DNA of 62,375 bases. Source: Nocardia suismassiliense. Lineage in GTDB: Bacteria > Actinomycetota > Actinomycetes > Mycobacteriales > Mycobacteriaceae. Made by a program: the position numbers and the translations under genes. The stretch is from contig NZ_LT985361.1 in NCBI RefSeq assembly GCF_900269665.1, forward strand, positions 8,020,000 to 8,082,374, in the 5' to 3' direction. The stretch's first letter is position 1; every line of letters begins with the position of its first letter. The notes under the pieces were generated by a model. The model saw only the letters and a list, made by a program, of their open reading frames with translations. It was not told the DNA's origin and searched no databases. This document shows, one piece after another, positions 26,949 to 35,415 of the stretch.

Positions 26949-28535
26949 GTGAGACGCGGTCGGCTATCCCTGGCCGGTCAGGCCTTCGCACTACAGCTGA
27001 TCGTGTTGACCCTGATGGTGGCTGTCGGCGCGGTCCTCGCGGTGGTCGACGCGCGGCGCCACAGCGACGTGACGACCACCCGCGAAGTGAGAGATGTCGC
27101 GGTGAGTGTCGCTGAAGCCCCGTCCACCCTGTCCGCCGTCTACACGATCAATCCCACGGCTCGGCTGCAACCGGTGACCGAACGCATCCGCCACGCGACC
27201 GGCATGGACTTCATCGTCGTGATGGCGCCGGATCGCACCCGCTATACGCACACCAACCAGAACATGATCGGCAAGCCGTTCAGCGGAAACATCGACCGCG
27301 CCCTCTCCGGGGAGACCTTCACCGAAACCTTCACCGGCACCCTCGGGCCGTCGATCCGCGCGGTGGCACCGGTTTACGACGGCGGCAAGGTGGTCGCGCT
27401 GGTGTCGGCCGGGGTGACCCGCGCCAAGATCGGTGATCAGGTCGCGGCGCAACTGCCGTTGATCCTGGGCATCGCCGCGGCGGGCCTCGCGGTCTCGGGC
27501 AGCGGGTCGTTCCTGCTGAGCCGCCGCCTGCGCAGGCAGACCCATGGGCTCGCACCCGACGAGTTGCGCGCCATGTACGAACAGCACGACGCCGTCCTGC
27601 ACTCGATCCACGAGGGACTCGTCGTCTTCGGCATGGCGGGCGAGCTGGCCGAGGTGGTCAACGACGAGGCGCGCAGGCTGCTCGAACTGCCCGACGGCGA
27701 GGTGCGCCGCAGCGACCTGCCGACCTCGATGCAGCAGATGAGCTGGGGCGTGGTCCGCGACGAGATGCACGTGACCGGCGACCGGATCCTGCTCATCAAC
27801 CAGGACATCGTCAGCTGGGAGGGCCGCCCGATCGGCACCGTCATGACGATCCGCGACCACACCGAATTACGCGCGGTGATGGGCGAACTCGACTCGGTGC
27901 GCAGTTTCGCCGAATCGCTGCACGCCCAGGCGCACGAATCCGCCAACCGGCTGCACACCGTGGTCACCATGGTCGAACTGGGCCGTTATCAGGAGGCGGT
28001 GAACTTCGCCACCTCGGAACTGCAACTGTCCCAAGCCCTCATCGATCGGCTGCTGAACGCGGTCGGGTCGCCTGCGCTGGCGGCGTTGCTGCTCGGCAAG
28101 GTGAACCAGGCCGCCGAGCGCAGCATCGAACTCACCATCACCGAGGACACCGCGCTCGACTCGATCGAGCCGCTGACCCCGCAGGAGATGGTCACGCTGG
28201 TCGGCAATCTCATCGACAACGCCATCGACGCTGCCGCCGAGAGTCCGTCGGGCTGGGTGGAGGTCACCGTGCGGCACTGCGGCGACAATCCCGAAGGTGT
28301 TCGCGCCGAACCAGCTTCGGCGTTATATGTGCGCGTCGCCGACAGCGGCCCCGGTATGTCCGAGGAGACGTTCGCGCGGGCGTCGCGGCGCGGTTATTCG
28401 ACCAAGGCCGACCATCACGGGCTCGGCCTCGCACTGGTGCACCGCCTGGTGGCCAGGCACGGGGGAACCATTCGTACCGAACTAGATCCGGAAAGCGCGG
28501 TAACCGTGACGATTCCGCGAAAGGACGCACAGTGA
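26949..28535 (+). CDS. CitA/DcuS-type sensor histidine kinase
   Basis: A 528-aa sensor for di- or tricarboxylates. TM1 lies near residues 10-35 and TM2 near 175-197, flanking an extracytoplasmic sensor domain (MDFIVVMAPDRTRYTHTNQNMIGKPFSG, typical of CitA/DcuS). A PAS domain follows, then the phospho-acceptor region around His329 in LHAQAHESANRLHT, and an ATPase domain with NLIDNAIDAA and GLGLALVHRLV. GTG 26949 is supported by GGAGGAA 8 nt upstream. The stop overlaps the regulator gene by 4 nt (GTGA). Confidence 0.92.
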   Translation: MRRGRLSLAGQAFALQLIVLTLMVAVGAVLAVVDARRHSDVTTTREVRDVAVSVAEAPSTLSAVYTINPTARLQPVTERIRHATGMDFIVVMAPDRTRYTHTNQNMIGKPFSGNIDRALSGETFTETFTGTLGPSIRAVAPVYDGGKVVALVSAGVTRAKIGDQVAAQLPLILGIAAAGLAVSGSGSFLLSRRLRRQTHGLAPDELRAMYEQHDAVLHSIHEGLVVFGMAGELAEVVNDEARRLLELPDGEVRRSDLPTSMQQMSWGVVRDEMHVTGDRILLINQDIVSWEGRPIGTVMTIRDHTELRAVMGELDSVRSFAESLHAQAHESANRLHTVVTMVELGRYQEAVNFATSELQLSQALIDRLLNAVGSPALAALLLGKVNQAAERSIELTITEDTALDSIEPLTPQEMVTLVGNLIDNAIDAAAESPSGWVEVTVRHCGDNPEGVRAEPASALYVRVADSGPGMSEETFARASRRGYSTKADHHGLGLALVHRLVARHGGTIRTELDPESAVTVTIPRKDAQ

Positions 28536-29230
28536 TCCGAGTGCTGATCGTCGAGGACGAACCACTCATCGCCGAGGCACACCGCGCCTATGTGGACCGC
28601 ATCGAGGGCTTCACGCCCGTCGGGGTGGCCCACACCGGCCGCGAGGCGATGCGTGCGGCCGCCGAGGCCGCGGCCGAAGGCACGCCGATCGACCTGGTGC
28701 TGATGGATATCGGGCTACCCGATGCCAGCGGCTTGGACGTCGCGGCGGCCCTCACCGGCCTGGCGCCCCGGCCCGACGTCATCGCCATCACCTCGGCCCG
28801 CGACCTCGCCATGGTGCGCACCGCGGTCTCGCACGGCGTTGTCCTCTATCTCTTGAAGCCGTTCACCTTCGCCGCTTTTCGCGACAAACTGGACCGCTAC
28901 CGCGAATTCCGCACGGCGCTGCCCGCAGGCGAGACCGCGGTCTCCCAGCACGACATTGACCGCGCGCTCAGCGCGCTACGCACCCCCGACCAACGCGCCA
29001 CCACTCCCAAAGGCGTTGCGCCGCAGACCCTCGACGAGATCTCCCGCACCGTCCGGGCCGCTCCCGAGGGCATCACCGCCGCGGACACCGCCACCACCAT
29101 CGGCGTCTCCCGGATCACCGCGTGGCGGTATCTGGAAAAGCTGGCCGACGACGGATTGGTCACCCGCCGTTCGGATTACGGCCGCGCGGGGCGGCCCAAA
29201 ACCCGCTACGTCTGGAAAACCCGGGCGTGA
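28532..29230 (+). CDS. CitB/DcuR-type response regulator
   Basis: A 232-aa partner of the preceding kinase. The receiver domain has acidic residues in VEDEP, phospho-acceptor Asp59 in LVLMDIGLPD, Thr/Ser in AITSAR and Lys in LLKPFTF. The C-terminal winged HTH (GITAADTATTIGVSRITAWRYLEKLADDG) is the CitB type. It starts with GTG overlapping the kinase TGA, so the pair is translationally coupled. The likely target is the divergent dctA promoter in the 125-nt gap at 26824-26948. Confidence 0.93.
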   Translation: MIRVLIVEDEPLIAEAHRAYVDRIEGFTPVGVAHTGREAMRAAAEAAAEGTPIDLVLMDIGLPDASGLDVAAALTGLAPRPDVIAITSARDLAMVRTAVSHGVVLYLLKPFTFAAFRDKLDRYREFRTALPAGETAVSQHDIDRALSALRTPDQRATTPKGVAPQTLDEISRTVRAAPEGITAADTATTIGVSRITAWRYLEKLADDGLVTRRSDYGRAGRPKTRYVWKTRA

Positions 29231-29233
29231 CAG

Positions 29234-29278
29234 AAGTCTTCGCACAGACACCTCGAAAGAGGGTCTGCGCGAAGACTT
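29234..29278. terminator. Long hairpin between convergent genes
   Basis: Three stacked stems: 10 bp (AAGTCTTCGC against GCGAAGACTT), 5 bp (CAGAC against GTCTG) and 4 bp closed by a GAAA tetraloop, separated by single mismatches. It begins 3 nt after the response-regulator stop and ends 9 nt before the stop of the minus-strand gene, so it can terminate both. Confidence 0.8.
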
Positions 29279-29287
29279 TCGGGCCGC

Positions 29288-29620
29288 CTATGCGGGCAGG
29301 TGGTTGTAACCGAAGATGTTGATGAAGTAGTTGCCGGGAATCAGTTGATTCATGGCATGCCACTGCCCGCCGGGGTCACGCTGGTAGTGGCTGACACCGA
29401 AACCCGCGTCGTAGCAGACGATGTCGGCGGTGCCGAACGGGCTCCAGTAGGCGCTGGTACCCGGGCGGGCGGGTTCGAACGGCGTTCTGAACTGGTGACT
29501 ACACGGGGTGATGCTCGGTTCGTAGATCGATGGTGCCGCCGTCGCGCTCGGTGCGGCGCAGATGCCGACCGCCCCCGCGAAAGCTGCTGCGGCCAGCACC
29601 CGAAAGACAGACTTCCCCAT
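29288..29620 (-). CDS. Small secreted protein of unknown function
   Basis: A 110-aa protein with a Sec signal peptide (VLAAAAFAGAVGICAAPSAT, predicted cut after the APSATA segment). The mature part is about 80 residues with two cysteines (in TPCSHQF and IVCYDAG) that could form a disulfide, and is rich in aromatic residues. No domain recognised. The ATG at 29620 is preceded by GAGGAGA. Short secreted proteins with this layout are common in Nocardia and Rhodococcus. Confidence 0.75.
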   Translation of the reverse strand: MGKSVFRVLAAAAFAGAVGICAAPSATAAPSIYEPSITPCSHQFRTPFEPARPGTSAYWSPFGTADIVCYDAGFGVSHYQRDPGGQWHAMNQLIPGNYFINIFGYNHLPA

Positions 29621-29750
29621 AAACGTTCTCCTCAACTATTCCTATTGGCACAGTGAGCAAAGAAGCGATCCCGCGACGGAGCCCCGGGACCCTGGGCAGC
29701 ACCCTGCCAGAAGCACCGTCGCGACGAAACCGTTTTCGAGGCTGCGCCGA

Positions 29751-30830
29751 TCAGACGTCGGTGGAGAAGCGGATCCCGCCGTCGGGGATCTCGACGCCCG
29801 GCCACACCCGCGCGCCCCGTAGGAGTTCGCAGCGCGCGCCGACGTGCGCACCGTCACCGATGACGCCGTCGCGCACCAGCGCGCGCGGGCCGATGCGGGC
29901 GCCGAACCCGATGATCGAGCGTTCGACGGTGGCCCCCGCCTCGATGATGGCACCGTCGAAGATGACCGCGCCGTCGAGGCGAGCACCCGCGCCGACCTCG
30001 GCGCCGCGGCCGACGACCGTGCCGCCGATGAGCAGTGCGCCGGGCGCGACACCCGCGCCAGGATGGACCAGGGATTCACCGCGCTGGCCCGGCAGTGCGG
30101 GCGAGGGCGCGATGCCGCGGACCAGATCGGCGGAGCCGCGCACGAAGTCCTCCGGGGTACCCATGTCGCGCCAGTACGAGGTGTCGACGTGGCCCTGCAC
30201 GCGGGCACCCTCGGCGAGCAGCTGCGGGAACACCTCGCGCTCCACCGAGACCGGGCGGCCCGCCGGGATCTTCTCGATGTACTCGCGGCGGAAGACGTAG
30301 CAGCCCGCGTTGATCTGATCGGTCGGCGGATCCTGAGTCTTCTCCAGGAACGCGGTGACCCGGCCGTTCTCGTCGGTCGGCACGCAGCCGAAGGCGCGCG
30401 GATCGCTCACCCGCACCAGGTGCAGCGTGACATCGGCGTTCGTGGACTCGTGCGTGTCCAGCACCGCGCCGAGTTCGGTGCCGCCGAGCACGTCACCGTT
30501 GAACACCATCACGGTGTCGGCGCGCAGTTTGGGCAGCACGTTGCGGATGCCGCCGCCGGTGCCGAGCGGCTCGGTCTCGGTGACGTACTCCAGCTCGAGG
30601 CCGAGCTCGGAACCGTCACCGAAGTGGTCCTCGAACACCTCCGCCTTGAAGGAGGTGCCCAGCACCACGTGCGTGATCCCGGCCTCGGCGATGCGAGCGA
30701 GCAGATGCGTCAGGAACGGCAGTCCAGCCGTCGGTAGCATCGGCTTCGGTGCCGAGAGGGTCAGCGGGCGCAGTCGTGTGCCCTGCCCGCCCACCAGGAT
30801 CACGGCGTCGGTGCCTGCATTTCCTGCCAT
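29751..30830 (-). CDS. manC: GDP-mannose pyrophosphorylase (mannose-1-phosphate guanylyltransferase)
   Basis: A 359-aa sugar-nucleotide transferase that makes GDP-mannose from GTP and mannose-1-phosphate. The N-terminal signature VILVGGQGTRLRPLTLSAPK is complete, followed by FNGDVLGG and the C-terminal left-handed beta-helix of hexapeptide repeats (IDF-like GAVIFDGAIIEAGATV). It corresponds to Rv3264c. It forms a minus-strand group with wbbL and rmlD, but a 248-nt repeat-filled gap separates it from wbbL, so it may have its own promoter. Confidence 0.92.
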   Translation of the reverse strand: MAGNAGTDAVILVGGQGTRLRPLTLSAPKPMLPTAGLPFLTHLLARIAEAGITHVVLGTSFKAEVFEDHFGDGSELGLELEYVTETEPLGTGGGIRNVLPKLRADTVMVFNGDVLGGTELGAVLDTHESTNADVTLHLVRVSDPRAFGCVPTDENGRVTAFLEKTQDPPTDQINAGCYVFRREYIEKIPAGRPVSVEREVFPQLLAEGARVQGHVDTSYWRDMGTPEDFVRGSADLVRGIAPSPALPGQRGESLVHPGAGVAPGALLIGGTVVGRGAEVGAGARLDGAVIFDGAIIEAGATVERSIIGFGARIGPRALVRDGVIGDGAHVGARCELLRGARVWPGVEIPDGGIRFSTDV

Positions 30831-30854
30831 TCAAGGTCCCCTGTTCACAGTGGA

Positions 30855-31120
30855 TCGATTGTTGCTCGCGCGCCGATCGACACTCGGCTGCGCGCCAGTT
30901 CACTCGGGCCGCACCGATTGGTGCGGGCCCTACCTCGATTGTCGCTCGGCCGGGTGACCAGCGAGTCACGCTTTGCACCCTATTGGCTCGCGGTTTGCGC
31001 TTGTTAACTCACGTCCTGCGCAGGTCGGCTCGCGTCCCGCAATTCGTCGACTCGCGCCCGGCAGTTTCGGCTTGCGCCCTACGCCTGTTGACTCGCGTCC
31101 TGCGCCTGTTGACGCAGCGC
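30855..31120. repeat. Degenerate 21-bp tandem repeat array
   Basis: The core CTCGCG (variants CTCACG, CTTGCG, CTCGGC) recurs every 20-22 bp. Clear copies start near 30945, 30965, 30987, 31008, 31029, 31051, 31071, 31092 and 31113. Weaker copies are near 30865, 30883 and 30903. The best core is GACTCGCGTCCTGCG. The array fills the manC-wbbL gap and runs into the last codons of wbbL. Read on the minus strand in another frame, it gives 7-residue repeats of the AGREPT type. It looks like a decayed minisatellite. Confidence 0.75.
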
Positions 31121-31981
31121 AGATCGAACCGCAATCCGGGAGCGCACCGCAAGTCCGGCCCGCAGCGCCAGCCGCAACGGCAGCTGCCACCAGTGCGGAT
31201 GCCGGTCGGCCTGGAACCGGTACGCGCTCGCGTGGTGCGCGGGCAGCATCACCTCGGGATGCCGTCCCGCGGCGTGCCCCTTCGCGTGAGTGACCTCCGC
31301 GGACGGCACGAACACGTTGTGCCAGCCCGCCTTGCCCATCCGGTCGCCGAAGTCGACGTCCTCCATGTACATGAAGTAACGCGAGTCGAAACCGTCGATC
31401 GAGTCGAACGCCGCGCGCCGCACCAGCAGGCAGGAGCCGGACAGCCAGCCGACGGCCCGCTCGGAGATCTGCTCGTTGTCCTGGCGGTAGCGCTGGGTCC
31501 ACGGGTTCGTCTTCCACACCGTGCCGAGGATCGCGTGACCGGCGCCGTCGAGCAGACCGGGCACCCGGCGGGCGGAGGGGTAGACGCTGCCGTCCGGTTC
31601 CAGCACCAGCGGGCCGAGCGCACCGGCCCGCGGCCAGCGCTTCGCGGCGGCGAGCAGCTGATCGATGGAGTCGGAGCCCCAGCGGATGTCCGGGTTGGCG
31701 ATCACCACGAACTCGATGTCCGGATCGATCTCGGCGACCGCCCGGTTGATCGCGCCGCCGTAGCCGATATTGCCGCCGGTGCGCAGCAGCCGCACATGCG
31801 AATTGGCCTCGGCGATCAGTTCGGGCACCCCGTCGGTCGACCCGTTGTCCGCGAGGATCACCTGCGGTTTCTCGGTGGTGGCGGCAGCCAGCGTGCTGAT
31901 GAAGTGCTCGAGGTGCTCGCCCGGTGAATAGGTCACCGTGACGACGGCCAGCCCCTTATGGGCGGAGTCGGATACGTCCAC
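31079..31981 (-). CDS. wbbL: Rhamnosyltransferase WbbL (family 2 glycosyltransferase)
   Basis: Adds L-rhamnose to GlcNAc-P-P-decaprenol to make the linker joining arabinogalactan to peptidoglycan, on the cytoplasmic face. The 300-aa GT-A fold shows VVTVTYSPGEHL, ADNGSTDG, the metal-binding ANPDIRW and YMEDVDFGDRMGKAG. It corresponds to Rv3265c. rmlD, the last step of dTDP-rhamnose synthesis, lies 11 nt upstream. The final residues (QQAQDASQQA) are encoded by the 21-bp repeat array, so the C-terminus may vary between strains. Confidence 0.92.
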   Translation of the reverse strand: MDVSDSAHKGLAVVTVTYSPGEHLEHFISTLAAATTEKPQVILADNGSTDGVPELIAEANSHVRLLRTGGNIGYGGAINRAVAEIDPDIEFVVIANPDIRWGSDSIDQLLAAAKRWPRAGALGPLVLEPDGSVYPSARRVPGLLDGAGHAILGTVWKTNPWTQRYRQDNEQISERAVGWLSGSCLLVRRAAFDSIDGFDSRYFMYMEDVDFGDRMGKAGWHNVFVPSAEVTHAKGHAAGRHPEVMLPAHHASAYRFQADRHPHWWQLPLRLALRAGLAVRSRIAVRSALRQQAQDASQQA

Positions 31982-31992
31982 GGCCCGAGAGC

Positions 31993-32862
31993 CTAGTCGG
32001 ACAACCGCGCGAGCGCGTCCCCCAGTGCCGCCTGCCAGGGCCGCAGCGGCGTCAACCCGGCTTCATCCCAGGCCCGGTGCGACAACACCGAATATGCCGG
32101 GCGCGGTGCGGGTCTCGGAAACGCGGACGAGTCACAGGGCCGGACCCGCGCCGGATCGGCGCCTATCCCCGCGAATACCGCCCGCGCCAGGTCGAACCAG
32201 CTGGCCTGGCCTGAGTTGGTCGCGTGCAGCAGCCGCGGCGCGTCCGGCCGCCCCGCGAGTTCCACCAGCGCCACCGCGAGATCGGCGGCGTAGGTGGGGG
32301 CGCCGAGCTGGTCGTTCACCACGTCGATGGTGTCGCGTTCGCGCTCCAGCCGCAGCATGGTGGCGACGAAATCACTTCCGCGCCCGGCATATACCCACGC
32401 CGTGCGCACCACGTGCGACTGCGGGGCAAGGGTCAGCACCGCGTGCTCGCCGGCCAGTTTGGACCGGCCGTAGACGCTGACCGGCCCGGTCGGATCGGTG
32501 GTCTCGTAGGGACGATCGTGCACGCCCGCGAACACGTAGTCGGTGGACAGGTGAATCAGCCTGGCGCCGATCCGCGCGCAGGCGGTGGCGAGCACGGCCG
32601 GACCGGTCTCGTTGCCCGCGAAGGCCGCGGCCACGTCGGACTCGGCGCGGTCGACCGCGGTGTAGGCGGCACAGTTGATCACCACATCGCCCGGTTCGAG
32701 CACGGCGGCGACCGCGGCCGCGGCGGTGATATCGAGGTCGCGGCGACCGAACGCGCGAGCGGCCGGCGCCAGGGCGAGCAGTTCCCGGCCGACCTGTCCA
32801 CCTGCCCCGGTCACCACGAGGCGGGCGGGCGCGGCGGCGCCGGATGCTGTCGAAGCTGTCAC
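31993..32862 (-). CDS. rmlD: dTDP-4-dehydrorhamnose reductase
   Basis: NADPH-dependent final enzyme of dTDP-L-rhamnose synthesis; 289 aa from GTG 32862. The Rossmann motif VTGAGGQVGREL lies near residue 18, followed by INCAAYTAVDRAE, LSTDYVFAG and the YGRSK catalytic pair, all typical of RmlD. A GTG at 32889 is an alternative start. It supplies the donor sugar for WbbL encoded immediately downstream, matching Rv3266c. Confidence 0.92.
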   Translation of the reverse strand: MTASTASGAAAPARLVVTGAGGQVGRELLALAPAARAFGRRDLDITAAAAVAAVLEPGDVVINCAAYTAVDRAESDVAAAFAGNETGPAVLATACARIGARLIHLSTDYVFAGVHDRPYETTDPTGPVSVYGRSKLAGEHAVLTLAPQSHVVRTAWVYAGRGSDFVATMLRLERERDTIDVVNDQLGAPTYAADLAVALVELAGRPDAPRLLHATNSGQASWFDLARAVFAGIGADPARVRPCDSSAFPRPAPRPAYSVLSHRAWDEAGLTPLRPWQAALGDALARLSD

Positions 32863-33105
32863 GGGGTCGAGTCTGGCACGCCGCCACACCTGCGGATTGC
32901 GGGTGCCCGGGCCGGTATTCGTTAGCCTTCAGTCAGTTGCCCTCGGCAGACACCCGCCCGCGAACATGGGTTTGCTGAAAGGGTGCGGGGGCTACGGAAA
33001 GGTGGGGTGGTCGGTCGGACCGTGCTGTCGTAAGAGGCCCCGAGCGTGTCGAAAGGATGTCGTGTTGGCGAGAGGACACAAAGTAGCTGCGGCGGAGGGT
33101 TCCGG

Positions 33106-34584
33106 GTGACCCGGCCACGCAGCACCCAATCGCGGTTACCGGCGGGCGGTCCGCTGCGAGCCGGCGCCGCGGTGCTCGCGGTGGTGGTGCTCGTCATCAC
33201 CGGCTTCGCCTGGCACAGCGTCGACAGCCTGATCTCCAACATCGAACGCATCGGCAATCTCGGCCTCGGCGGCGGGCGCGACGGCGCCGTCGACATCCTG
33301 CTGGTCGGCGTCGACAGCCGCACCGACGCGCACGGCAATCCGCTGAGCGACCGGGAGCGCGCGCTGCTGCACGCGGGCGACGAGGTCGGCACCAATACCG
33401 ACACCATCGTGCTGATCCGGGTGCCGAATGACGGCCGGTCCGCGACCGCCATCTCCATCCCCCGCGACTCCTATGTCGACATCCCCGATCTCGGCAAGGG
33501 CAAGATCAATTCGGCGTACGGCGCGACCAAGGAGACGCAGCGGCTGAAGCTGATGAACCAGGGTGTTCCGGAGGCCGACGCGGACAAGCAGTCCACCCAG
33601 GCGGGCCGTCAGGCGTTGATCAAGTCCGTGGCCAACCTCACCGGCATCAGCGTCGATCACTACGCCGAGGTGAGCCTGCTCGGTTTCGTGCTGCTCACCG
33701 ACGCGGTGGGCGGGGTCGAGGTGTGCCTGAACAATGCGGTGGACGAATGGATGTCGGGCGCCGACTTCCCGGCGGGCCGCCAGCGCCTCGATGGCCCGGC
33801 CGCGTTGAGTTTCGTGCGGCAGCGGCACAATCTGCCGCGTGGTGACCTCGATCGCATTGTGCGCCAGCAGGTGTTCATGGCGCAGTTGGTCGGGCAGGTG
33901 CTCAATGCGAAGACGCTCAGCAATCCGGGGCGGATGAAACAGCTCAGCGACGCGGTCGGGCGCACCGTCGTGCTCGACGACGACTGGGACGTGCTCGCGT
34001 TCCTGCAGCAGTTGCAGGATCTCTCGGGCGGCCAGGTGAAATTCGAGACCATTCCGGTCACCGACCTGAATTACCTGACCACCAGCGGTGAATCGGTGGT
34101 GCGGGTCGATCCGGCAGCGGTGAAGTCGTATGTGGGCTCGCTGGTCGACGGTAAGGCCGCCGAGCCGGAGTCGGACGAGCCCGCGCTGGACCCGGCCACG
34201 GTGACCGTCAGCGTGTACAACGCCAGCGGCGTCGGCGGCCTGGCCGGTCAGGTCGCACAGGCTTTGAGCGGTAAGGGATTCCACGAGGGTTTGGTCGGCA
34301 ACTACACCGGCCCGAATGTGTCCAGCAGCCGGGTGCTCGCCGCGAAGACCTCCGACGCGAAAGCCAAGGCGGTGGCCAAGGCGCTCGGTGGGCTGCCGGT
34401 GCTCGCGGATACGACGCTGTCGCCGGATTCGGTGAGCGTTGTGCTGGCGAGCGACTATTCTGGTCCGGGCTCGGCGGCAGGAAGCATGTTCGACTTCTCC
34501 GGAACGTCGAGTGCCGCCGCGACGCCAGTCCCGCCCGCCCCACCGATCGACGCAGGCCAGAACGGACCGAAATGCGTGAATTAG
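33106..34584 (+). CDS. LCP-family (LytR-CpsA-Psr) cell-wall ligase
   Basis: A 492-aa membrane-anchored phosphotransferase that attaches arabinogalactan to peptidoglycan, as shown for mycobacterial Lcp1/CpsA proteins. A single N-terminal TM helix (about residues 15-36) precedes the LCP domain with DILLVGVDSR, NTDTIVLIRV, SIPRDSYV and FVRQRHNLPRGDLDR. A LytR_C domain follows (VTVSVYNASGVGGLAGQVAQ). The GTG at 33106 has GGAGGG 6 nt upstream; a longer frame starts at 33046. Divergent from rmlD and equivalent to Rv3267. Confidence 0.92.
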   Translation: MTRPRSTQSRLPAGGPLRAGAAVLAVVVLVITGFAWHSVDSLISNIERIGNLGLGGGRDGAVDILLVGVDSRTDAHGNPLSDRERALLHAGDEVGTNTDTIVLIRVPNDGRSATAISIPRDSYVDIPDLGKGKINSAYGATKETQRLKLMNQGVPEADADKQSTQAGRQALIKSVANLTGISVDHYAEVSLLGFVLLTDAVGGVEVCLNNAVDEWMSGADFPAGRQRLDGPAALSFVRQRHNLPRGDLDRIVRQQVFMAQLVGQVLNAKTLSNPGRMKQLSDAVGRTVVLDDDWDVLAFLQQLQDLSGGQVKFETIPVTDLNYLTTSGESVVRVDPAAVKSYVGSLVDGKAAEPESDEPALDPATVTVSVYNASGVGGLAGQVAQALSGKGFHEGLVGNYTGPNVSSSRVLAAKTSDAKAKAVAKALGGLPVLADTTLSPDSVSVVLASDYSGPGSAAGSMFDFSGTSSAAATPVPPAPPIDAGQNGPKCVN

Positions 34585-34587
34585 ACA

Positions 34588-35310
34588 ATGCGTGAATTCG
34601 ACAAGGCGCTCACCCTCACCGAAAAAGTGCTCGATCCGATTCTCGCGCGGGACCCCGCGGGGCCGCGCGTCACCTACTACGACGACGCCACCGGAGCCAG
34701 GATCGAACTGTCCGGGCTCACCCTGGCGAACTGGGCGGCCAAGACGGCCAACCTGATTCGCGACGAGTTCGGCCTGAGCCCCGGCGCCCGGATCGCGGTG
34801 CTGCTGCCCGCGCACTGGCAGACCGCCGCCGTGCTGCTCGGCTGCTGGTGGGCGGGCACCGAGGTGGTGCTGCGCCCCGACGAGCACGCCGAACTGGCCC
34901 TGGTGACACCCGACCGGCTCGACGACGCGGACGGCGTCGCCGAGGTCGCGGCGCTGTCGCTGGACGCGATGGGCGCGCCGGTGCGTGATCTCCCGGTCGG
35001 CGTCACCGACTTCGCGACCTCGGTGCGGGTGCACGGCGATCAGTTCCTGCCGGGCGGCGCGGGTGCCGCGCTGGACGGGATGCCGGTGGCCGAGGTGCTC
35101 GCCGAAGCGAAAAAATCGGCCATGCGGCAAGGGTTTTCCGAGGGCGACCGGGTGCTGTCGAGCACGCCGTGGGACACCCCCGCCGAACTGATCGACGGCT
35201 ACGTCGCGGTGCTCGCGGCAGGCGCCTCGCTCGTCCAGGTGGTCAATCCCGATCCGGCCCTGCGCGATCGCCGCATCGAAACCGAACGCGTCACCGCCCA
35301 GCGCGCCTGA
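34588..35310 (+). CDS. TIGR03089 family protein
   Basis: A 240-aa actinobacterial protein that resembles only the N-terminal part of AMP-forming acyl-CoA synthetases (RIAVLLPAHWQTAAVLLGCWWAGTEVVL). The adenylation and C-terminal subdomains are missing, so ligase activity is unlikely. It starts 3 nt after the LCP stop, so the two are probably co-translated. Equivalent to Rv3268. The conserved link to an LCP ligase suggests an envelope role, otherwise unknown. Confidence 0.85.
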   Translation: MREFDKALTLTEKVLDPILARDPAGPRVTYYDDATGARIELSGLTLANWAAKTANLIRDEFGLSPGARIAVLLPAHWQTAAVLLGCWWAGTEVVLRPDEHAELALVTPDRLDDADGVAEVAALSLDAMGAPVRDLPVGVTDFATSVRVHGDQFLPGGAGAALDGMPVAEVLAEAKKSAMRQGFSEGDRVLSSTPWDTPAELIDGYVAVLAAGASLVQVVNPDPALRDRRIETERVTAQRA

Positions 35311-35415
35311 CCAGCACCTCCTACCACGGTATAGGTGGAAGTCCGACTGGAGGACGTTCCACATTCTGGCCGGGTTCCGTACGGTGGACTTATCGCACAA
35401 CGACGGAGTTGGTGA

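Noticed and set aside
30855..31120. CRISPR array
   Set aside because: The units are degenerate, abut without unique spacers, and no cas genes are present; a decayed minisatellite fits better.
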